Made by a program: the position numbers and the translations under genes
DNA from: Apiotrichum sp. Y4204
Taxonomy: Eukaryota; Basidiomycota; Tremellomycetes; Trichosporonales; Trichosporonaceae
NCBI GenBank assembly: GCA_025531455.1
Contig: JAMYHL010000128.1
Coordinates: 1 to 64,000, forward strand
DNA: 64,000 nucleotides
Reading direction: 5' to 3'
Part shown: positions 35,966 to 46,628 of the stretch, piece by piece
Position numbering within the stretch: position 1 is the stretch's first letter
Layout: each line of letters starts with the position of its first letter
The notes under the pieces: model-generated
What the model saw: only the letters and a program-made list of their open reading frames with translations
Databases searched by the model: none
Told to the model about the DNA's origin: nothing

Positions 35966-37411
35966 ATGGACGACTTTCCCCTTCCCGAGCCGCCCAGCAA
36001 GGACCGCAACATCCTCGCGATCGAGCTTATCAGCGGGTCTTTTGGTGGTGCGGCGCAGGTCATCGTCGGACAGGTGAGTACCCATGATGCAGATCAGATA
36101 AGCGGCGATATCATGCTGGGGTGATGTAGGTGATGTACAATCCAGCACTATTGCTCTGGGTGACTGAATGAGGGAGCGGAGCGCCTCGATAATCTTAGCA
36201 ATCTTTGATGCACTCCTATGCTAACACCTCTAGCCTCTCGACACGCTGAAAACGGTATGCCTCGAGTTACTGACCAATTTCTTATTATTCGCAGCGCGCG
36301 CAGACGGCTCCGCCGGGCATGTTTAAAAATACGTTTGACATCCTCAAGACGACGATCAGGAAAGAGGGCGTGCTGGCGCTGTACAAGGGTGGGTCTATAG
36401 TGTGAGGGTGCGACAGCAGAAGAGCCGGAGTGGGCCGGCTAGCAGATTATCTTGTTCAGACGCGGCTACTAGCACCTCCATTGATTTTTATTGCTGACAG
36501 GCAGGCATGGTACGCATCATTGATATTCTCTGGTGTCGCGATTACTGACCTTTGTTTTCTCATCGGGCCTGACCTCGACAACTCGGCTCCTTCCGATTTT
36601 CTATCCAGGCCTCACCACTCATGGGTGTCGCGGCAGTGAACTCGCTCCTGTTCACAGCGTACGGTGTCTCGCGTCGCATTGTCTCGCCGTACCCCGACCT
36701 TTCGATCCCGCAAACAATGCTGGCTGGAGGTATGGCGGGTGCCGCGAACGCCATTCTCGCCTCTCCCGTGAGTCATCATCCTCATCATGCTCTAACATCA
36801 GGTGGAAATGTTCAAGATCCGCATGCAAGGGCAGTATGGTGGGGCGGGGGACAAGAAGCTGTCGCAGGCTGTCGCGGACATGTGGCGCGATTACGGCTTC
36901 CGCAACGGCATCATGCGGGGATACATTGTGGGTTGAACATGAACAAAGGTCGTCGGTGGCAAAAGCTCACAGGTTAGATTACGTTCATCAAGGAGATCCC
37001 GGCGTACGCAGGCTTCTACGGATGCTACGAGACGTCTAAGCGCTTCTGGATGCGCAAGTACAACGGCGATATCCCAATCTGGGCGCTCCTTTTCTCCGGC
37101 GGTTGCGGCGGCATGGGATACTGGCTCACCTCGTACCCCCTCGACATTGCCAAGAGCCGCATCCAGCTCGCGGCTGGCCCGCCGATGCGCGGCCACTGGC
37201 TTCGCGGGGGTTACATAGTCAAAGAGCTCAAGTCCATCGTGGCCGAAGGTGGCTTCAAGGCCCTCTTCCGCGGCCTTGGACCAAGTCTTGTCCGTGCGGT
37301 CCCTGCAGCTGCGTCCACGTTCGTCGCATTCGAGCTCACGAAAGGTAAGTGCTCATTATTGATACTTCTCCACTAACTGTAGATTACATTATGGAGCACA
37401 ACCTGCTTTAG
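35966..37411 (+). CDS. Mitochondrial carrier family (SLC25) transporter
   Basis: The protein is an inner-membrane metabolite carrier with six membrane helices in three repeats. Eight exons (35966-36073, 36234-36254, 36295-36388, 36505-36509, 36609-36767, 36802-36927, 36978-37344, 37383-37411) give 909 nt, 302 residues, the standard carrier length. Repeat signatures are QPLDTLKTRAQT with KEGVLALYKGM, SPVEMFKIRMQG with RDYGFRNGIMRGY, and SYPLDIAKSRIQL with EGGFKALFRGLG. The first loop (YKGMASPLMGVAAVN) looks closest to the Ymc1/Crc1/ornithine subgroup, but I cannot name the substrate. Exon 4 is only 5 nt (GCATG) and is needed for both the frame and the conserved Gly-Met. Family call is certain; substrate is open. 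Confidence 0.93.
36505..36509 (+). other. 5-nt internal exon of the carrier gene
   Basis: GCATG between an acceptor (gacaggcag) and a donor (gtacgc). Skipping it shifts the frame; including it restores YKGMASPLMG and a CDS divisible by three. Confidence 0.75.
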
Positions 37412-37525
37412 ACTCCCTAGACAATGCACCTCTCATATATACCCTCCAACTACTCAATGCTGTTCCGATAATGCTAACAAGAAGTCAGAGTACCTCACAA
37501 CAAGTAACACGATTTCCACTTCGCC

Positions 37526-40052
37526 TCAATTGCCTTTGGTGGCTTCCACCATGTAGCTCATTAGCGCGGCATATATCGCCGCCTGGTCTGTAGGCCCGCC
37601 ACTTGGAGCTTGCGGAGCAAACCCACCCTGCCAATCTGGAGGGGGAAGTGAGAACTGATCAGGTTGTGTTTGGTTGGTATGGAGATGGGGTTCATTCGGC
37701 CCGTCGTTGTTCGGTGTCCAAGCCCGTGCGAGAGGCGTTTCTTTGCTCGCGTTGGGCGTAACATCCCACTCCAGGACCGGCGCATCGGTCATAGGTTCCA
37801 TGGCCGTTGTCTCACCTCCACCAAGACCAGTGAGGTTGTTCCAGTAGAACTGGGGCAGTTGGAAGAGGTTGGGTCCCGATCCCCCAGGTGTGTTTGACAT
37901 TATGACCTCAGGGTACGGCGCCGCTGAAGCCATAGGAGTGGCAGAGGATAGATGACGGCCCATTTGGCGAAGACCCTCCGGCATGGAGGGGCTGTGTACT
38001 GCTGGAGAGACAGCTGAAGCTGGAGATATACCCTCGCCACGGGGCTCCAGGTCACCGGACGAGAGCTTAAGACCTCCCTGGATTAATGCCTCGAAAAAGA
38101 CCTTGTGGGCCGAAGATGCCGGCCACGAGGAGGAGATATCGCGCAGCCAGATGCAACACTGAGCGAAATTCAACTTGGCTCGGTGGGCCAGTGCAGGATC
38201 GGGATCCGAGGCGTCATATGCTGAGTCATTAGCAATCGCACCGTCGCCCCAATAAACAAGTAATACTCACCTTCAAACAAGGTAACCAGGCCCAGCATGT
38301 GGATCAGATCCACGCTCACCTGGCCGAGCAACTTGTGCCGGTCCAAGTGCGCGAGCAAATCAACGAACGCCTCAGAAGACTCGGAGCATTCTTGATGAGC
38401 GCGTAATGTGAACTCGGGCATTGTGCCGCGGTGACGACGCTTGATGAATCGTGAGTACAGCAGAATTTTAGCTGTGTGATACCACTGAGGGCGTCAGCTG
38501 AAGGCCCCTCATTTTCCACAGGCTCTGACCAACTCACAGCTAGGCCAATGACATGATGGGGAAGTGGCGAGCAGTTGGGAGACGTGTCGACCTCGAGCTG
38601 CGGTGGCATATTCTTCCTCCATACCTCGAGCTGCGCGGCGATGTCCTCTGCCCGTTGCATGGGATGGTGTCGAGACCTGAAATGGTCGGAAAACTCTTGG
38701 TCCCACTGGCTGCCAATGGGCGGGCCGGTTACGTCAATGTCGAGAATGTTCTCCACGATCATGGCTAGTCGCAACGTCCAAACAAAGAAGGTCATCACGT
38801 AACTCCGGCGAGGGATAATGTTGGCAACACTGCGTGGCAGTGGGGCTGAGCTGGCGATCTGTGGTGGCCAGGTTTCGAACTCGTCCGCTTCAGATACGGA
38901 AGGGAATGGCGTGGAGGAACGACGGTAGGGGAGCAGGAATGGGCGCCCAGTCTCCTCGGCCAGAATCTTGTCGAGAATGTAGGCGTTCCAGTACACGCGC
39001 GAACGGAGCTCCATCTCGTCTGGTTCTGTTGGTGTGGTAGGAGCGGCATGAAGACCTAAATTAAGCGCCATACAGCTTGCGCGACCTGCGTACGCGAATG
39101 CAGAGCGCTTGTCTCCACAACCTGTTTGGCGGAGTGAGAGGACTAAAAGAGCTTGTAGAACGTCAATCCTGGATTCGTCCCGGCAGTGATGTAGTGCCGT
39201 CTCAGCCATGTTGAAGAGCTTGTCGGCGTCATACCCATCCTTTCCCCCCGGGTTTGCCATGCACGCCGCCATGGCCATCATTGACAGAAGGAGGGGCGGA
39301 GATGTCGTATGCGGATTGAACATGGGCTTGTAGATCAGGGGCCAAACGTTCTGTGTGTCGCAACAGTAAGAAATAGAATGTGTGAAAAGGATCGCATCAG
39401 CAGATGTCCTTTGCTTTGTCGTCTTGTCAACTCACATGTACATGCGTGAAGTAAACTGCGAGGAGCTCATCGACAAGCACGGGCGGAAGTCCAAGGAGTG
39501 GTGGTGGTCGACGCCGCCGCACCGGCATCGGTTGTTTCGGGCCTGGGTGGGTGTGGTCCCCATTATGTGGTCCGCGTCCATTGACCGCCGAGCGCTCGGG
39601 GGCAATGGATCGCCGCTCGGGTTTCTCGTCCTCGCCTGTATCGCTGCCGTTGCCTGGCGATCTGCTACCCAGTGCCCCGCGCCGCCTGAAGCCGGGTGCC
39701 GGCCCACTTACCATCAGCCTCGGAAGCGACACGCCTAGTTACTCACCGCTTTCGCACTGGCGTCTCGAAGGTGCAGTCTTGTCGCGCTTCGCGACACAGC
39801 TTACAGGTCGGTTCACCGGTGGTTGGAGATGGTAGGATGTCTTCGCATTTCATGCGACGTCTGTGCGTTAGAGAGAAGCGCCCGCTTTCCATAGTGGGTG
39901 GACATGGAGCTTCGCCCACGACGCACTGTTTACATCCCTGGATCTCTGTCAGTGAAGGATCAAGACGCAGCTGGTGCAACGCATAGACTCACATCGCACG
40001 CTCGCGAGGAGCGCTTTCGCGCAGTTGATGTCGATGGCGCGGATGTCGACAT
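37526..40052 (-). CDS. Zn2Cys6 fungal transcription factor
   Basis: This is a fungal-specific nuclear regulator. From 40052 the protein starts MSTSAPSTSTARKRSSRACD. An 11-nt exon (39927-39937) adds Gly-Cys-Lys, and exon 3 continues QRRMKCEDILPSP, so the cluster is C-x2-C-x6-C-x13-C-x2-C-x6-C, ending CKLCREARQDC. The inner loop of 13 is somewhat long. A basic/Pro-rich linker (PVRRRRPPPLLGLPP) and the Fungal_trans middle homology domain follow: ELLAVYFTHVHNVWPLIYKP, HCRDESRIDVLQALLVLSL, RSRVYWNAYILDKILAEETG. The C-terminal 200 residues are Pro/Ser/Asn-rich and could be an activation domain. It is divergent from the aldehyde dehydrogenase, a common arrangement for a pathway regulator, but target genes are unknown. 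Confidence 0.92.
39927..39937 (-). other. 11-nt internal exon encoding part of the zinc cluster
   Basis: The exon lies between introns 39938-39992 (55 nt) and 39861-39926 (66 nt). Its GGATGTAAACA codes for Gly-Cys-Lys plus two bases of Gln and gives exactly the C-x2-C-x6-C spacing. Confidence 0.7.
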
Positions 40053-41540
40053 GGGGTCGAGATGGTTGACAAAAGAAGATGGGCACGATAATAGTGTAGT
40101 TCAAGTCGGACAGGTGTGATTCAGGAATGCAGTGCGCGCAAAGCGTCGTCCCAGAGTTGTGGCTGTCCTGTACTGTCGTAGCGATTGTAGCTGGTGGAGC
40201 TGAAATATCCGTTTTCTGTTGATCTAACAAACGCCGGGTGGACCAGGTAGACAGAGTCGAGGTGGGGTAGGGATGGTGGACGGGGAGGCAAGATTGAATT
40301 GGTGGTGTGAGGGCCTCTGAAGCGGCTGTCTCACAAGTGTGAATGGTATGGTGTGTGGGTTTTTGTGTACTTAGATTGAGTATAGGGATGGATGACGGAA
40401 GTGCCAGACTGGGAAGGAATGAATGGGTAATATTGCAATATCAATAAATGGTAATGAATGATATTGCCGAAATTCACAATCAAAAAGTAGAGCTGAACGA
40501 GTGAGTGCCACCGGGGAGTGGTCCAGGATGGCCAGGATATCAGGATATACAAGGAGAAAGGTGGACCGCAATCACCTGAAAGGCGTTCAGGCGATCAAGC
40601 GCCTCTCGCGCCCCAAGCGCGCACCCTGCCATCAGCTGCCATCCTGCGTCCTGCTAGGTCTAGGAAAGGTTTAGGATATTGAGATATCTAGAGAACAAAA
40701 TGTCAGGCTGTCGCTCGCCCTACCACCGTGGCTCCTGCCAACAGTAGCGCAACTGGCCATCTGGCCAACTGGAGTCTGGTGATGGCGATCGCCAAAGCCA
40801 AGCCAACGGCAGTGCAAGTCTTTTGGAAGGCAGGAAGCCGGAATGCACCTCTGTGGCTTCCTGCAGGTGCGCCGGTGCAGCTTCACAGCGGGGGCCGCAA
40901 AGGGCGCAGAGTTGCAGCACACTGCGCCTGGCCATTCCTCACAGTCATCGGACGGCACCGCGGCAGTACCATGCCCTCTGTATGCTCCGCAGCTCTGCAC
41001 TCGGCATGTTCAGCAAAAGGCACAAACATGCAGACACATGACGTCGATCGAGGAATTTGATTTCAGTTCAGACACAAAGTACTTGTACTACTTGTTGTAC
41101 AAAGACCTGGAGACACAGAGGCGAGAGATCGAGAGAAGTGCAGCGAGGTGTGCAGCGGCAAATCTTGTGTCACGTGCTGCCGGTCGGCCGAACTCGGCGG
41201 CGCTTAACTGATAACTGAGCAACAGCGATCCAGCAAGCTTTGAGCTTGATCGCGAGCTTGAGCGGGCCTTCAGCTGGTGCAGAGCTGCACCTGGCAGGCC
41301 TGGCAGATCGCAGAGGTGCTTGTGACTCGTAGCGCTTTCTCGTCCAGAGGGCCTGCGTAGTGACCGCTGTTGGCAGGGCTCAATCCGCAGGAAATCTCCG
41401 ATCTCCGGACCTGACCCATGCCTCCACCGGCTGACTGGCGTGGGGACTCCACAAAGGTCAGTTCAGCCCAGAACTCCGGTGTCCTGCAAGAATCGCCTCG
41501 TTGGTTGGCGGGTTGTTGATGCTCTCCACTCACCCTCAAC
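40053..41540. other. Divergent promoter, Zn2Cys6 regulator / aldehyde dehydrogenase
   Basis: About 1.5 kb. An AT-rich patch lies at about 40365-40560; otherwise only short frames. Two CGG-type triplets near 41183-41200 are candidate zinc-cluster sites but are not convincing. Confidence 0.5.
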
Positions 41541-43456
41541 ATGCTTCGCACGGCCCTAAAACGCGTCCTCCGAGCGCCATTCAGCAGGAATCTCTCCTCT
41601 GCCTCGGCGAATGCATCTCTCAACGTGCCTCGCATCGGAGAGCTGTCGGTTCCTACTGCGCTGTTCATGTTGGTGACATAATATTGGGAAGATGGCTCAT
41701 CCACAGTGACAACGAATGGGTGCCGCCTAGCACAGGCGAGACATTCCCCACGATCAATCCGGCGACGGGGGCGCATCTCGTCGACGTCGCGCACGCCAGC
41801 ACCGATGACGTGAACCGCGCAGTAAAGGCCGCCCGTCAGGCGTTCCAGACTTCATGGGGTCTGCACGTTCCTGGCAGCGAGCGAGGTAAAGGTGAGCCCC
41901 ACAGCGTTCGTCAACTCACAGCTTGTACTCTTCCGTCTGGCGGATCTCATGGAGCGCGATGCCGATAAGATCGCCGCAGTCGAAAGGTATATCCACGCTT
42001 CCTTCTGAGCTCATCCATTTCAGCCTAAACTCGGGGAAGGGTATTCGCATTGCACGGTAGGTAGTTGTTCCTCGTGACAGAGTTCGCTTCGTACATTATC
42101 CTGTGCGATGTTGTCTTATCTTTTATCACTAATCTCGGCTACTAACCGATAGGGAGAGCGATCTTGTCGACGCCATCGCCTGCCTGCGCTACTATGCCGG
42201 CATGGCCGACAAGATTGTCGGACAGACAATCGATGCTTTCGGCGGCGACAAGTTGGTGTACACTCTCCACCAGCCGATTGGTGTCTGTGGACAGATGTGA
42301 GTTGAAAGTCTCTTTTAAATAGCATCCGAGACCGACCCCTAACAACAGCATTCCATGGAACTACCCCCTCGGGATGTGGGCTTGGAAGGTCGCCCCCGCC
42401 ATCGCTGCTGGCTGCACCATTGTGATGAAGCCCAGTGAGCTCACACCGCTTACGGCCCTCATGATGTGTGATCTGGCCAAGGAGGCAGGATTCCCTGCCG
42501 GTGTGCTCAACACAGTTCCCGGCTTGGGAAGAACGACCGGTAATGCCATTGCGGGCCACATGGATATTGACAAGGTGAGCGCTGCTTCAACCAGAAAGAT
42601 GCGGACCATTAAAGGCGGCGATTATCTACTAATCATAGGTGGCCTTCACAGGTTCTGTGGCAACCGGCCGTGCTATTTCAATTGCCGCTGCCTCCTCTAA
42701 TCTGAAAAAGGTGACTTTGGAGCTGGGCGGCAAGTCGCCTTTGCTGGTTTTCGAGTCGGCCGACGTAGAGGAGGCTGCGAACTGGACTGCCACTGGAATT
42801 TGGTACAATTCAGGTCAAGATTGCTGCGCGTCCAGCAGGGTGAGTTGGAGGTATGTTAATTGGCAAACTCACAGTAGGTGTACGTTCACGAGTCAAGGTA
42901 CGATGCCTTCCTTGACGCGCTGGCCGTCCGTGCCAGCATGGCCGCCATTGGTGATCCCACCGCTGAGGAGACCTCATTCGGGCCCCTCATTTCTGCGGCT
43001 CAACGTGACAAAGTGCTCGCCTATATCGACTCTGGTGTATCGGAAGGTGCACGTCTCGTGGCTGGTGGTGCGACGTGGGGATCGGCTGGCTTCTACGTCA
43101 AGCCCACAGTGCTGGCCGACACCGACGCAACAATGAAGGTAGTGCGTGAGGAGATCTTTGGTCCTGTTGTTTGCGTCTCCAAATTCAGCTCCGAGGCTGA
43201 AGCACTCGAACTTGCCAACAATACGGAGTTTGGCCTCGCTGCAGCGGTGTTCACTACGGACGGGTCCCAGGCGACTCGAGTCGCGCGCGCCCTCGATGCG
43301 GGGACCGTGTGGGTCAATCAGTACGGCAATGTTCCGCCAAACGTGCCGTTTGGTGGGTTTAAGCAGAGTGGAATCGGCCGGGAGCTGGGGAGCTATGGGA
43401 TCGAAGCCTATCAGCAGATCAAGTGTGTGAACCAGAACATTGGTGGGAAGGGGTGA
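41541..43456 (+). CDS. Aldehyde dehydrogenase with mitochondrial presequence; one frame conflict
   Basis: NAD(P)-dependent oxidation of an aldehyde to the acid. The start [20 protein letters not shown] looks like a mitochondrial presequence. It then reads [40 protein letters not shown], the cofactor loop [14 protein letters not shown], the active-site Glu in LELGGKSP, the catalytic Cys in [18 protein letters not shown] and [15 protein letters not shown]. Eight exons join well (for example 42153-42296, 42349-42574, 42639-42839, 42878-43456), except exon 2 to exon 3. The only good GT-AG pair there (41892-41921, 30 nt) leaves the frame off by one base between GSERGK and [13 protein letters not shown]. 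All other landmarks are intact. This may be an assembly error, unusual splicing or a recent frameshift. Substrate cannot be read from sequence. Confidence 0.85.
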
Positions 43457-43631
43457 GTACTGCATTCGGCTGCTTCATATCTGACAGCAGATCGTGGCCG
43501 GTTTAAACGATGTACATAGGTACAGCATGTATGGCATGACCTCCGCATGAGCGTGATCATCCTTTGCAAAAGCCGTGGCTACCCGAAAAGATAGCTAGCT
43601 GTCAGCATCCGTTCGTGCTCACCAGGAATAC

Positions 43632-44795
43632 TCACAATTCACACCAGAGCCATTCGATGTCCTCGTCCTTGTCAACAAGACCGTACTGGGCAAGACACGG
43701 GGTAAGGGTTCCGAACTTGACTTCCGGCTTCTCTCCCTGGTCATTGCTGTCCCACCCCGCATACCCGCCCCACAGACGAACATCCGATGCGCCGACTTTG
43801 GCGACAGCCGCACGGACAGCCTCCCAAGGGATCTCATCAGGCTTTAAAACAAAGTCAATGACCAGTCGGCGAGGCAAATGGATGTAGTCGTAAACGGTGA
43901 ATGTGAAGAAGGGCGCATCGTCCTCTGGTCCGAGTTTGACCCCCAACACCCGGGGTGCGGGGACGATATCTGCCGCCTCGGAAAAGAGGCGCTCGCGGGT
44001 CCAGTGGAAGCGAAACCGTCCCCTGGAGTCAGCCCTGCCAACAAACACACACAACACGTACTCTTCCGGGGGACAGAACACACGTGTGCGGTACGCATCC
44101 CCGACCTTGGCCACCTCGCGGCGCATCCAGGCCGACGCCATTCCCTCGAGGGGTATTACACTCTTGTCATCGAGCCATTCCCACCCATCCTTCAGTTCCT
44201 CCTTGACATCCTTGAGCAACCACTTGCGCGCGGGTGCGCGGTCCCATCCCGCGACCCATCCGGGCTGCGTGAGACCCTTGGTCGCGTTGGCGTAGAATGT
44301 GTCCCCGATTTCGGAGAAAAGCATGCTGAACGCCGCATCGCCAAGGCGCTTCGGTGGTGGCGCGCCCCATTCCGTGGGAAAGGAAGGGAGGGTACCGTCA
44401 GGTGCGAGGACGTAGTGTAGTAGGCGGAGCATGTGTTTTCCATACCCCTTCCCACGGTGCTCCTTGGGGGTGAACACTGCGGACACGAGGTAGGTGGTGA
44501 CTTCGCGCTGCTCGCCGCTGGGGGTGCGAACGACACCGGTGCGCGCGTACGTGTCGCAGCTCGCGAGTATATCCGTTGTCGTCGGGTTGTCACGGGGCAC
44601 GAGAACCCACACGGCCGCGCCCGCGCTCCATGGCTGATGCGGGCCGTGGAAGACTGAGTAGATCTGCTCGACGCCCTCGAGCGAGTTGACGCCGCGCGGA
44701 AGGAACCACTGCGGGAGGACGTTAATGGCCGACTGGATGTCCTGCGCCTCGACGGACGGGACGAGGGTCAGAGTGGAGAGGTCAATGTCTGCCAT
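43632..44795 (-). CDS. LYC1: LYC1-type lysine N6-acetyltransferase
   Basis: Yarrowia Lyc1 acetylates L-lysine on the epsilon-amino group at the start of an N6-acetyllysine degradation route. One exon of 388 codons (387 residues) starts at 44795. The N-terminal half carries the GNAT fold with the acetyl-CoA loop HRGKGYGKHMLRLLHYV following TTYLVSAVFTPKE. Downstream are PPPKRLGDAAFSMLFSEIGD, RKWLLKD, an aromatic C-terminal half (FTFTVYDYIHLPRRL; RLWGGYAGWDS) and the end DIEWLWCEL, features I associate with fungal Lyc1-like proteins. It converges on the aldehyde dehydrogenase with 175 bp between stops. Substrate is inferred from family, not proven. Confidence 0.82.
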   Translation of the reverse strand: MADIDLSTLTLVPSVEAQDIQSAINVLPQWFLPRGVNSLEGVEQIYSVFHGPHQPWSAGAAVWVLVPRDNPTTTDILASCDTYARTGVVRTPSGEQREVTTYLVSAVFTPKEHRGKGYGKHMLRLLHYVLAPDGTLPSFPTEWGAPPPKRLGDAAFSMLFSEIGDTFYANATKGLTQPGWVAGWDRAPARKWLLKDVKEELKDGWEWLDDKSVIPLEGMASAWMRREVAKVGDAYRTRVFCPPEEYVLCVFVGRADSRGRFRFHWTRERLFSEAADIVPAPRVLGVKLGPEDDAPFFTFTVYDYIHLPRRLVIDFVLKPDEIPWEAVRAAVAKVGASDVRLWGGYAGWDSNDQGEKPEVKFGTLTPCLAQYGLVDKDEDIEWLWCEL

Positions 44796-45668
44796 GATGG
44801 AACGTAAGGAGGACTGAGGGTCCGGACGCCGTTTTATATGCGCACGAGTTGACTACACGGTGACCGTGGCTGGCATGTGTGGGGGACCGGCGAACTTTAT
44901 TTAGATGACGTCTGCTCGGGAAGGCGGCGTTCGGCTCGGCTTCCGGATCCGACCTTTATGGCACGATGTTATCAAGAAGCAGATGTCAAGATGTCAAGTC
45001 GCAAGTCGGTTTAGATTGTGCTCCTCCCGTAGTTTCATAATGGCAGCAGTCAGCGCCTGACCCGTGATCCAACTGGACTGGGGCACAAGCGACAAAAGCA
45101 CTACATACGTCATACATTACGAGCTCCGTTGTAGGCAGTTGCGAGAAGCGGCCAACACCAAAGTGCATCTCGAGACTGACTGCCTGGGTTTCACTGATAT
45201 GACCTCCACAGATCAGAAACCACCTACAGGAGCTGCACACCGCTAATCTCAACACATGCCTGACCCGAGTCGGGACTGTTCAGTAACCGTTGCGGCTCCG
45301 ATTTTTTTTCATGAGTCGGTCGCGCAGTCACCTTGTCCATGCCGCGGTCATTTAAGGCCTCACGCACCGAGCATGCCGAGCACCGAGTATCACTTTTGAT
45401 TCCTGCGCTGGTCCTGACGGCCTCGAAGCTGAGGCATTGAAAGGAAGCCGCCTTAGGGAATGCCCAATGCTGCGGTGTGTGTGTAGACAGCCGTGGATCG
45501 GATCGTGATTGCGTGCACAGCCCATTCTCGTTACCCCGCCTTTCATTTTGGCGTACGTGTGACTGCTGTAAGCCGCTTCTGTCTATGTCAAAACGGGGCC
45601 TGTACATATCATAGCGGATGTCTCTCAAGCGTCTTCTCTCGCCGTCGCCCCAGCCGCGGCGAGCCAAA
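44796..45668. other. Intergenic, no gene seen
   Basis: About 870 bp holding the LYC1 promoter and the 3' end of the next minus-strand gene. Only short frames. Confidence 0.55.
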
Positions 45669-46176
45669 TCATAACCGAATGGGCCCTAACAGCTGATGCC
45701 AGCCGTCAATGGCCTGCCCACCTCCCGGCTCCCGCAGCAGGGCGGAGCGTATGAGGGCCAGTCCGGAGGCTCCAAAGAGGCCGAGTGTCCCAAGGACCAT
45801 TGCCTTGCCATGTCTCCTGTTAGCTTCCACCGCTTCCCTCTACTGTAGCTTACTCTTTCCACACCATGGGGAGATATATCACAAAAAGCACTGCCACGAC
45901 GACAATGAGAGTGATCCCAATCTCGACAGGATCTATGTAAGCGTCACATTTGGCTGACTCACAGTCCTTGTACCACGTTCGCGTGCGGGACAAGCCGCGG
46001 GTGAGAGGGCCGCGTCTGTCACGAGGGCGAGATTCTGGTCCATTGGGCTCCTGGTCGGCGGATTCAGCGCAGTCGGAGGAGCATCCTTGATCGAGGTGGT
46101 CATTGAGTCGTCGGAGCTCGGTTGTAAGCAACTCGAGGGCGCGAGAGACCGCTGGGCAGTCAATATCGGTGGACAT
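45669..46176 (-). CDS. Small two-TM membrane protein of unknown function
   Basis: I do not recognise this gene. Three exons (46176-45963, 45932-45854, 45816-45669) give 441 nt, 146 residues. The start MSTDIDCPAVSRALELL opens an amphipathic helix, followed by a charged linker (ESRPRDRRGPLTRGLSRTR). Next are a first membrane segment (IGITLIVVVAVLFVIYLPMV), a short KERHGK loop and a second segment (AMVLGTLGLFGASGLALI). The first intron is 30 nt and a multiple of three without a stop, so retaining it would add ten residues. If the second splice is not made, the protein ends after the first TM with VWKE. It is divergent from the HCNGP gene. Confidence 0.6.
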
Positions 46177-46628
46177 CAGTGCGTGAGGGAGAGTGGGTTG
46201 ATGAGCAACATTGCGACGACGGCAACGACGACAACTAAAAGTAGGATGACACTCGCAGACGCAAGCTCTCCAAAAGCATGGGTGCTAGGAAATATGAGCG
46301 ATCACAAAGTTCACTCCACGATACGGACGCGTATGCTTGCATTGCATCTCCACCCACAGCTTATCACGGTTATCATGATCGGTCTTCGCTGTTGAGAGAA
46401 ATTGTTGTGTGACGTCACTTGCCGTTAGAGAAACGGATATACGGAGTTTAAAGTACGGAGTGCCGAGTGACGAGTACACAGTGGGATTTGTGACTCACGT
46501 GACATTTGCGTGGTCTGACAGTCAGGGAACCCTTAGGTTCCAAGATTCCTTTGAGCACGAGCAATTAGCAACAACTCATCCTCTCTCACTCTTCTCCTCC
46601 CATCTCGTCATTGCCATAAACAGCACCA
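46177..46628. promoter_or_regulatory. Divergent promoter, small membrane protein / HCNGP
   Basis: 450 bp between two start codons. No recognised element beyond CT-rich sequence just before the + strand ATG. Confidence 0.45.
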
